Source: an uncultured Collinsella sp. (GTDB taxonomy: Bacteria > Actinomycetota > Coriobacteriia > Coriobacteriales > Coriobacteriaceae). Taken from it: a stretch of 47,077 nucleotides of DNA. The notes below the pieces were generated by a model, which worked only from the letters and a program-made list of their open reading frames with translations, ran no database searches and was not told the origin of the DNA. Position numbers and translations under genes: made by a program. Of the stretch, positions 41,207-47,077 are shown in pieces. The number at the start of each line of letters is the position of its first letter. Positions within the stretch are counted from its first letter, which is position 1. Where the stretch lies: the NCBI GenBank assembly GCA_902497065.1, contig CABVDH010000012.1, positions 1 to 47,077 of the forward strand. The letters run 5' to 3'.

Positions 41207-42397
41207 TTACTCAATGATCGTGGAGACGATGCCCGAACCGACGGTGTGGCCACCCTCGCGGATAGCGAAGCGCAGGCCCTCCTCCATGGCGATCGGGTGG
41301 ATGAGGTCGCCCTCGATGGTGATGTGGTCACCAGGCATAGCCATCTCGGTGCCCTCGGGGAGCTTGACCGTACCGGTAACGTCGGTGGTACGGAAGTAGA
41401 ACTGAGGACGATAACCATCGAAGAACGGGGTGTGACGGCCGCCCTCCTCCTTGGTCAGAACGTAGATCTCACCGGTGAACTTGGTGTGCGGGGTAACCGA
41501 ACCGGGCTTGCAGAGAACCTGGCCGCGCTCGATGTCCTCACGCTTGATGCCGCGGAGCAGCAGACCGACGTTGTCGCCAGCCTCGCAGAAGTCCATGGAC
41601 TTACGGAACATCTCGATACCGGTAACGACGGTGTTCTGGGTATCCTTGATGCCGACGATCTCGACGGGCTCGTTGAGCTTGAGCTCACCGCGCTCGACAC
41701 GGCCGGTAGCAACGGTACCACGGCCGGAGATGGTCATAACGTCCTCAACGGCCATCAGGAAGGGGAGGTCGTTGTTACGAGCAGGCGTCGGGATGTACTC
41801 GTCGACGGCCTTCATGAGCTCGCGGATAGCGTCCATCCACTTGGCGTCGCCCTCGAGAGCGCCCAGAGCGGAACCACGGATGACGGGGATGTCGTCGCCG
41901 GGGAAATCGTACTCGGAGAGGAGCTCACGGGTCTCCATCTCGACGAGGTCGATGAGCTCGTCATCGTCGACCATGTCGCACTTGTTCAGGAAGACGACGA
42001 TGTAGGGAACGCCGACCTGACGGGCGAGCAGGATGTGCTCGCGGGTCTGAGCCATGGGGCCGTCGGTAGCGGCGATGACCAGGATAGCGCCGTCCATCTG
42101 AGCAGCACCGGAGATCATGTTCTTGACGTAGTCAGCGTGGCCCGGGCAGTCAACGTGAGCGTAGTGACGGGCAGCAGTCTCGTACTCGACGTGGGAGACG
42201 GAGATCGTGATGCCGCGCTCGCGCTCCTCGGGAGCCTTGTCGATGTTCTCGAACGCAGTGAAGTCAGCCTTGCAGCCCTCGGTCTCGGAGAGAACCTTGG
42301 TGATGGCAGCGGTCAGCGTGGTCTTGCCGTGGTCGACGTGACCAATGGTGCCGATGTTAACATGCGGCTTAGTGCGCTCAAACTTCTCTTTGGCCAT
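41207..42397 (-). CDS. tuf: Translation elongation factor Tu
   Basis: EF-Tu delivers aminoacyl-tRNA to the ribosome. The 396-residue protein has GHVDHGKT (19-26), the DCPGHADYVKNMI region, the NKCD specificity motif and intact domains 2 and 3. ATG 42397 follows GAGGAGG; the open frame to 42466 is not coding. Three tRNA genes lie directly upstream on the same strand with no terminator that ends in a T-run, so tuf is probably co-transcribed with them. It is not next to fusA as in many bacteria. Confidence 0.98.
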   Translation of the reverse strand: MAKEKFERTKPHVNIGTIGHVDHGKTTLTAAITKVLSETEGCKADFTAFENIDKAPEERERGITISVSHVEYETAARHYAHVDCPGHADYVKNMISGAAQMDGAILVIAATDGPMAQTREHILLARQVGVPYIVVFLNKCDMVDDDELIDLVEMETRELLSEYDFPGDDIPVIRGSALGALEGDAKWMDAIRELMKAVDEYIPTPARNNDLPFLMAVEDVMTISGRGTVATGRVERGELKLNEPVEIVGIKDTQNTVVTGIEMFRKSMDFCEAGDNVGLLLRGIKREDIERGQVLCKPGSVTPHTKFTGEIYVLTKEEGGRHTPFFDGYRPQFYFRTTDVTGTVKLPEGTEMAMPGDHITIEGDLIHPIAMEEGLRFAIREGGHTVGSGIVSTIIE

Positions 42398-42493
42398 AAA
42401 GCCCTCCTCTAAACAGGTCGTCCCCGGACGGGACTTTGCCTTTATACCATAGTGGCCTCTCAACATACTATTGAGAAGCCACCGTGTTACCTA

Positions 42494-42570
42494 TGGTAGC
42501 GGTGACTGGATTCGAACCAGTGACGCCACGGGTATGAACCGTGTGCTCTAACCAACTGAGCTACACCGCC
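42494..42570 (-). tRNA. tRNA-Met (CAT)
   Basis: Cloverleaf with acceptor GGCGGTG/CACCGCT, D-loop AGCTCAGTTGGTTAGAGC, anticodon loop TTCATAC and T-loop TTCGAATCC; CCA is encoded. The paired first position argues for the elongator rather than the initiator type. Confidence 0.93.
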
Positions 42571-42573
42571 GGA

Positions 42574-42649
42574 TGGAGCCTGCAACCAGACTTGAACTGG
42601 TGACCTCTTCGTTACCAACGAAGTGCTCTACCGACTGAGCTATACAGGC
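42574..42649 (-). tRNA. tRNA-Thr (GGT)
   Basis: Acceptor GCCTGTA/TGCAGGC, D-loop AGCTCAGTCGGTAGAGC, anticodon loop TTGGTAA (anticodon GGT), T-loop TTCAAGTCT; CCA is encoded. Three bases separate it from tRNA-Met. Confidence 0.94.
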
Positions 42650-42659
42650 ACTTGACGGG

Positions 42660-42741
42660 TGGGAGCTATAGGATTCGAACCTATGTAGGCAGAGCCAACG
42701 GGTTTACAGCCCGTCCCCATTAACCACTCGGGCAAACTCCC
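42660..42741 (-). tRNA. tRNA-Tyr (GTA)
   Basis: A class II tRNA with a long variable arm. Acceptor GGGAGTT/AGCTCCC, anticodon loop CTGTAAA (GTA), T-loop TTCGAATCC. The terminal CCA is not fully encoded (ACC followed by C). It is the first gene of the tRNA-tuf cluster. Confidence 0.93.
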
Positions 42742-42803
42742 AATCGTTCAAGTATCCGCAGGTCCTTTGGTCTTTTGGACCGCCGCCCCCGCGAACGAAA
42801 AAG

Positions 42804-42833
42804 ATAATACGATGCAACCTTGGGGGCTGTCAA
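42804..42833 (-). promoter_or_regulatory. Promoter of the tRNA-tuf operon
   Basis: On the minus strand a perfect TTGACA (42833-42828) and TATTAT (42809-42804) with 18 bases between. The start would lie about 55 nt before tRNA-Tyr. The repeat array begins about 185 bases further upstream. Confidence 0.75.
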
Positions 42834-43017
42834 CGAAAACCTCTAGATACACGGTACCGGGCGTATCTATATACCTTTGACCTGCGCTTTTGTTGAGTTT
42901 GAATATGAAGAGCGGTGGATTTGGTCGTTGTGGCGACGTTTCCCAAGGTAATACTTTGGTGTGGTGGAGTATTCTTATTGACTACGTCTCCGTGACGGAC
43001 CCATTCGCACCTATATA

Positions 43018-43350
43018 TGTTGCAGACGATGGTTTTCGGCGGCTTCCTGATTTATCTCAATCTGTAACAGTAAGAACGGTTTTCCTCCCCTACCTGTTAT
43101 AGATCGAGACATTTCAAAGTGGTCCCGGTCATTGTCTCAATCTGTAACATCTAGACCGATATTTCCCTTCTAACTGTTACAGATTGAGATAAATGGACGG
43201 ACCCTCAACCTTCCGTCTTGATCTGTAACAGTAAGAGGTCTTTCCCGCCCCTATCTGTTACAGATCAAGACAATTCTCGGCGGCTTCCTGATTCATCTCA
43301 ATCTGTAACAGTAAGAACGGTTTCCTCCCCTACGTGTTACAGATCGAGAC
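43018..43350. repeat. Phased array of alternating inverted 17-bp half-sites
   Basis: Eight clear half-sites start at 43054, 43094, 43134, 43174, 43215, 43255, 43295 and 43334, a 40-bp period. They alternate between ATCTCAATCTGTAACAG and its inverse CTGTTACAGATCGAGAC, with 22-24-bp spacers. A weaker ninth half-site precedes them at 43018. Spacers are not unique: the block around 43054-43110 recurs at 43295-43350, giving a 241-bp higher order. Each pair forms a stem of about 16 bp. No ORF of the interval 42742-43371 is convincing. Confidence 0.9.
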
Positions 43351-43360
43351 ATTTCATAGT

Positions 43361-43371
43361 TGTCCCGATCA
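43361..43371. repeat. 11-bp direct repeat at the left end of the inserted module
   Basis: TGTCCCGATCA occurs here and again at 46980-46990, at the two boundaries between array sequence and the gene-bearing module. It may be a target duplication or a recombination crossover site; part of it also belongs to the array spacer. Confidence 0.65.
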
Positions 43372-43698
43372 GGAGCTCACGGCGTCTCGTCCATCTCCTA
43401 CGCCGACTACGTCATCGCCATGGTCGACGAGGCCGAGCGCACGGGCTCCGATGCCCACGTGGGCGAGGGTCTCTATCGGCTCTATCGCTCGCTCGTGAAC
43501 GTGCGCCCGCCTACGGAAATCTCCGATGAGTACCTGCGCATCGAGGACGCTTACTTGCAGGGACGCCTGCAGGAGCGCGGAATCGCCGAGGCACGTAAAG
43601 CGGAATCCGTAGGCGGACTCTTGCTGTGGCGCGGGGATATCACGCGGCTTCGCACGGACGCCATCGTGAACGTTGCCAACTCTCAGAGGCTAGGATGT
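43372..43698 (+). pseudogene. Truncated Zn-macrodomain ADP-ribose hydrolase
   Basis: The plus-strand frame encodes the N-terminal lead and first macrodomain strands of a protein-ADP-ribose hydrolase of the Zn-macro type. YLRIEDAYLQGRLQERGI is the lead helix, and GDITRLRTDAIVNVANSQRL followed by GC is the ADP-ribose binding start. The family continues with a Cys/His zinc site and the rest of the fold, but here it ends at about 43696 where the neighbouring gene begins on the other strand. The 5' end runs directly into the repeat array, with no start codon or binding site of its own. It is a remnant cut at both ends. Confidence 0.75.
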
Positions 43699-44858
43699 GA
43701 TCCTGCCGATTTTTGGGTAACCACCCACTCGGCGTAGTCGTTATAAATGTACTTGTGCTCCCAGATGCCATCAGCTGAGCCTGTGCACTCGTCAATCTGG
43801 CAGTCGTGGTAGAGGTCGTCCGCGAAGCCCTCAATTACGTCCAACAACTCGAGGCGCTCGGTGTACTTCGCAGGGATTCCGCTAAAGCCCAGTCTCGCCC
43901 CGAGAATGTTGCCGCACACCGCGCCGGTGGAGTCCGAGTCACCGTTGTGGTTCACGGCAGCAACGATCCCCGCCTCGAAGTCGTGCTCGTGTCGCAGTGC
44001 ACAGAATACGGCTATGGCCAGCGTCTCCTCGGCCACCCATCCCTCGCCGAGCTCGTGGATGCAGTCAAGGTCGACCTTGGAGGAGTTGGCGAGACGCAGC
44101 GCGTGCATAAGAAGGCCTTGCAGTTCCTTCACATGTTTAGCATTCGGATAGGCTTCGGGAAGCGCGCCCAACGCACCCATGACAGCTTCGCGCACGCTGC
44201 AACCTGGCTTGTGCGTCAGCATGCTCACAATCACCGCGAGCGCTCCGGCGGGCAGCCAGCCCAACGCGTGGCCGTGCGTGAGGGCAGCACACTCCGCGCC
44301 AAGCCGGAGGGCGTCGGCATAGCCGCTGCAGTGGGTGCCATCTTCAGGGTCAAGGTAGAGCCCTGCCGGAGCCACGCGCATCACGCCGCCACAGCCCTTG
44401 CTGCTGTTGACGGGGCGCTCGGTCGTCCCCTCGCACCCCTCCGCGCAGGCGGAGAGGCACGTGTTCCCCGGCGCGCGCTGCTCGAAGAACTCGGGCACGC
44501 CGACGAGCCACGAGTAGTGGTAGACGCTACTCCGCCCTTCGTCGAGCGGATACCTCTCGGTCTGCGTGCGGTACCAGTCTCCGTAGCAGTAGCCGACATA
44601 ACTTTCATACGGCCCCATAATGCCGCGCGTCATCCCACGCGTGGTACCTAAGAGCAGGCCGTTTGCTATGAAGAGAGTCATCTGCGTATCGTCGGAGAAG
44701 TGCGCCACGCCTTTGGCATCGAGTTCGTACTCGGTTATGCCACGCTCACCATAGCGGGAGAAGATGTGCTCCTCGCCCCAGAATTCCACGGCGTATCCAA
44801 GCGCGTCGCCTGCGGCCCCGCCCACGAGGCAGCCCCGGTATTTGTCGAGATCTTTCAT
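43683..44858 (-). CDS. ADP-ribosylglycohydrolase family protein
   Basis: A 391-residue DraG/ARH-type enzyme expected to remove ADP-ribose from proteins or nucleic acids, using two Mg ions. Metal motifs are present: GDALG (17-21), SDDTQ (about 55-59) and GDSDSTG (about 306-312), plus the family segment SKGCGGVMRVAP. ATG 44858 has AAGGGAG upstream and lies 15 bases after the DUF262 stop, so the two form an operon. The last few residues (SHPSL) are read antisense to the macrodomain remnant, which suggests the original C-terminus was altered when the pieces joined. Confidence 0.9.
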   Translation of the reverse strand: MKDLDKYRGCLVGGAAGDALGYAVEFWGEEHIFSRYGERGITEYELDAKGVAHFSDDTQMTLFIANGLLLGTTRGMTRGIMGPYESYVGYCYGDWYRTQTERYPLDEGRSSVYHYSWLVGVPEFFEQRAPGNTCLSACAEGCEGTTERPVNSSKGCGGVMRVAPAGLYLDPEDGTHCSGYADALRLGAECAALTHGHALGWLPAGALAVIVSMLTHKPGCSVREAVMGALGALPEAYPNAKHVKELQGLLMHALRLANSSKVDLDCIHELGEGWVAEETLAIAVFCALRHEHDFEAGIVAAVNHNGDSDSTGAVCGNILGARLGFSGIPAKYTERLELLDVIEGFADDLYHDCQIDECTGSADGIWEHKYIYNDYAEWVVTQKSAGSHPSL

Positions 44859-44873
44859 GAAGCTCCCTTATGC

Positions 44874-46772
44874 CTAATCGTTTACAACAAAGGCCATCAA
44901 ATCCTCGGGTGTCTCGAACACATGGTATCCGAGCTTGGTCACGAAAGAGCGCTCCTCGGGCTCGCTATCGACCATGAGGGCGACCGGTTCGCCGAGGCCG
45001 GTCTGCAAGCCGTCCGGCCATGCAAGGTCAACGATCACGGTCTTAGACGTGCCGCTCACTCCGAAGTTCGCCGCCCCGTGCCCGTAACCCCTCTCCGTCA
45101 ACCAGTCCGAGAGCCCGGAGAGGGCCTCGTCATCGTGGTCGAGGACGCTCGCGGCCCCCGGCTGTTTGAAGGCGGTGGGCAGCTCACCCAGGTCTTTTCC
45201 TCTGTAGAGGGCAGATAGGATCGCGTTGGCCTTCTCGGAGAGAAGCTCGCGCCTCCGGGCGAGGAAGGCCTCGTAGTTCTCGATTTCCCAGAGGGAAGGG
45301 TCGTCGGTCGGCACGGCGTGAGATTCGACCGCTCCGGGGTTTGCGGCGACGTAACCCGGCAGGTAGTCTGAGGGGAGCTTGTCCGAGATCTCCAGGTTTG
45401 TCTCCTTGGTTAAGAAGGCGTAGTTGGCGAGCTGGTTCACCATCGACTTGTTGCGGTCGGCGGCGTAGAGCACCTTCTTGGGGAAGATGTGGTGCACGTC
45501 GAGCGACGAGTTCTTGCCGAGAAGGTGAGAGTTGAGCTCGATTCCGTTGCCCCAGTCGCGAGCATGCCCCATGCGGGCGAGAAGGTACATGAGCGGGTAG
45601 AGGCGCGCTCCCGTGCTCCATCCCCAGAAGTCATCGGGGTGAAGGCTTAGGTCGGGCCTGTTGGTCTTTATGAGCCTGAGCAGTCCGTCGATCCCCTCGC
45701 CACCCTTGACAGCGTTTATATCCTGGGCAAGCACACTCTCGGTGGAGCCTGCGTAGCGCCCCCAGAGGAAGACGTGGACATGCCAGTAGAGTAGGCGGTC
45801 CCACTCGGCCGAGGTAAGCTTGCCTCCCTTCTGGTCTATGACCGCAATCATCGTGGCGATGGAAAAGGGGCTGCCGAGGACGCGGGTATGGTCGAGTCCA
45901 AGTCTGCCCGCGATATGGTCGAGGCAGGTGCCCACGAGTTGGACGGTCTCCTTGAGTCCCTTTTGAATCTCCGACACGGAGAAGCCATCGAGAGCGGAGA
46001 AGTACGCCGACTTCGCGAGGTGAACAGTCAGGCAGCGCAGCAGCCAGTCGCGTGTGAAGTCGTATCCCTTGGCCGAGAAGCCATCGAGAGCCTTTTGCAT
46101 CTCATCGCGCATGGCGGGCCATTCCGCGCAAATCTTGGCGAGCGTGAGGTCGCCCTTGCTAAGCTTCGTGCCGCCCGAGTTCACGCTGTTGAAGATATCC
46201 ACGACTACGTCGATGGTTTTGTCAGGGCCGGTCACGGTCTGGGAGAGCATCTCAGTCTGCTTGATCTGCTCTATGCGGTTGAGTCGCGTGAGGGACAACG
46301 TGAAGGTCGGGTCGTCAAGGCCGGCGGCCTGTTTGATGTTGACGGCTTCCGTTACGGCTCCGGATTGGTAGACCTCGGTTACCGAGACCCACATGGGGTC
46401 GCCCTTCATCTTGGGGGCACGGAACTCGAATACCTCATCCTTGATGTTGAACATGAGATCGGCGAATGCGCGCTTGTCGCCCTCAAAGAAGGGTGGTTCC
46501 TTGCCACGCATGATGCCGTAGAGCGACGTCATGCGCTGCTGGCCGTCGAGAATGAGGTTGACGACACCTTGCCCGATGACCTTCTCGCCTTTGATGTCCG
46601 CGTCTTCCACGGGAGTTTGCCACAAGAGCATCGTGCCTACCGGATAGCCCTTGTACAGTGACGTCATGAGTTTGCGCACCTGCGCGCGGTTCCATACGTA
46701 GCCGCGCTGGAACTGCGGCATCGCGTAGTCACCCGAGTCGATGCGGTTGAGGATGTCGGCTATGGTGCTCAT
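44874..46772 (-). CDS. DUF262/HNH protein, GmrSD-like
   Basis: A 632-residue protein resembling GmrSD-type (type IV) restriction enzymes. The N-terminal DUF262 domain has PQFQRGYVW (19-27), YPVGTMLLW, the DGQQR motif at 76-80 and FNSVNSGGTKLSKGDL (194-209). A DUF1524-like HNH site follows at LDVHHIFPKK (424-433) with NLEISDKLP. Both GmrS- and GmrD-like parts are thus in one chain. Residues about 545-632 form an extra C-terminal domain (VIVDLAWPDGLQ, PVALMVDSEPEE) not recognised with certainty. It is first in an operon with the ADP-ribosylglycohydrolase. Anti-phage function is inferred from family. Confidence 0.88.
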   Translation of the reverse strand: MSTIADILNRIDSGDYAMPQFQRGYVWNRAQVRKLMTSLYKGYPVGTMLLWQTPVEDADIKGEKVIGQGVVNLILDGQQRMTSLYGIMRGKEPPFFEGDKRAFADLMFNIKDEVFEFRAPKMKGDPMWVSVTEVYQSGAVTEAVNIKQAAGLDDPTFTLSLTRLNRIEQIKQTEMLSQTVTGPDKTIDVVVDIFNSVNSGGTKLSKGDLTLAKICAEWPAMRDEMQKALDGFSAKGYDFTRDWLLRCLTVHLAKSAYFSALDGFSVSEIQKGLKETVQLVGTCLDHIAGRLGLDHTRVLGSPFSIATMIAVIDQKGGKLTSAEWDRLLYWHVHVFLWGRYAGSTESVLAQDINAVKGGEGIDGLLRLIKTNRPDLSLHPDDFWGWSTGARLYPLMYLLARMGHARDWGNGIELNSHLLGKNSSLDVHHIFPKKVLYAADRNKSMVNQLANYAFLTKETNLEISDKLPSDYLPGYVAANPGAVESHAVPTDDPSLWEIENYEAFLARRRELLSEKANAILSALYRGKDLGELPTAFKQPGAASVLDHDDEALSGLSDWLTERGYGHGAANFGVSGTSKTVIVDLAWPDGLQTGLGEPVALMVDSEPEERSFVTKLGYHVFETPEDLMAFVVND

Positions 46773-46979
46773 TGTCGATGCCTTTCAGGTTCGATCGCCT
46801 CGAGGTCTCAACAAACATGACAGAGGCGAATTGCGCAACAATAGCTCTATTTTACTCTTCACTGCCAAGCTCCATTGGAGCGCTGGATGCGGATTCGGGA
46901 GGGTTCTTCGGCACCCGCGTATGATTAGATGACGGTGAGAATTGTGTCGTTCCAACTGTGGATGCAAGGCGTGCACCTG

Positions 46980-46990
46980 TGTCCCGATCA
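46980..46990. repeat. 11-bp direct repeat at the right end of the inserted module
   Basis: TGTCCCGATCA, identical to 43361-43371. The 207 bases between it and the DUF262 start hold no recognisable gene; they should contain the operon promoter, but no box pair is convincing. Confidence 0.65.
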
Positions 46991-47077
46991 TCATTGTCTC
47001 AATCTGTAACATCTAGACCGACATTTCCCTTCTAACTGTTACAGATTGAGATAAATGGACGGACCCTCAACCTTCCG
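46991..47077. repeat. Resumption of the half-site array
   Basis: Eighty-seven bases match 43129-43215 with a single mismatch (gatatt against gacatt). They contain one forward half-site (46996-47011) and one inverse half-site (about 47035-47052). The array runs off the window edge, so its full extent is unknown. Confidence 0.92.

Noticed and set aside
43054..43110. Integron attC sites
   Set aside because: The stems are palindromic and border a captured module, but the boxes read GTTACAG and CTGTAAC, not the GTTRRRY and RYYYAAC core, and no integrase is seen.
43018..43350. A CRISPR array
   Set aside because: The period (40 bp) and repeat-spacer look are CRISPR-like, but repeats alternate in orientation, are only 17 bp and vary, spacers recur within the array, and no cas gene is present.
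42890..43529. Small plus-strand frames within the repeat array
   Set aside because: They are built from the repeat units, change with each copy and have no binding site.

Overview
The window reads as core chromosome of a high-GC member of the Coriobacteriia, most likely a Collinsella species. This rests on the protein sequences, the gene order around the ribosomal and RNA polymerase genes, and frequent GTG/TTG starts; I ran no search. Almost all informational genes lie on the minus strand, so transcription runs right to left from the tRNA cluster near 42.7 kb to the S10 operon at position 1.

Informational blocks, in transcription order: tRNA-Tyr, tRNA-Thr, tRNA-Met and tuf (42741-41207); rpmG, tRNA-Trp, secE, nusG, rplK and rplA (40927-38361); then, after about 22 kb of other genes, rplJ-rplL (16402-15401), galU, rpoB-rpoC (13890-5917), an ECF sigma factor with a membrane anti-sigma-like partner (5607-4062), and rpsL-rpsG-fusA-rpsJ (3509-96). 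The first codons of rplC sit at the left edge. Several good promoters and terminators can be read directly. They include a 17-bp-spaced promoter for rpsL, an ECF-type promoter in front of the sigma gene, and an L10-type leader with an attenuator before rplJ.

The 16.9-38.2 kb block holds metabolic and transport genes: a class I aminotransferase, a flavodoxin-like hypothetical, a DNA-deoxyinosine glycosylase next to a GH13 amylase, a sugar-efflux-type MFS protein, a FeoA-FeoB fusion with two DtxR-like dyads in its promoter, an esterase, a PTS IIA(Glc) protein, asnS, an HTH/WYL-type regulator, a TrpXYZ-like ABC importer, a cell-wall 5'-nucleotidase broken by one amber codon, an MscS channel, an unusual ParB-like/BMP fusion and a metallophosphoesterase overlapping it.

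The right end (about 43.0-47.1 kb) is accessory. Upstream of the tRNA promoter lies an array of eight 17-bp half-sites in strictly alternating orientation with a 40-bp period. The array is interrupted by a 3.6-kb module bounded by an 11-bp direct repeat. The module carries a truncated Zn-macrodomain gene, an ADP-ribosylglycohydrolase and a GmrSD-like DUF262/HNH protein. The array resumes on the far side with an 87-bp copy that is identical but for one base. This is the most interesting part of the window and could be a defence or ADP-ribose-signalling cassette captured in a repeat array.

Structured DNA elsewhere includes two homologous nested inverted repeats upstream of ribosomal operons (3.7 and 16.7 kb), the second inside a 258-bp palindrome containing the rplJ promoter; a 62-bp tandem hairpin array (24.7 kb); two TTGCGGTGGAAT-type stem elements; and three dispersed copies of a GGGACAGG-type repeat.
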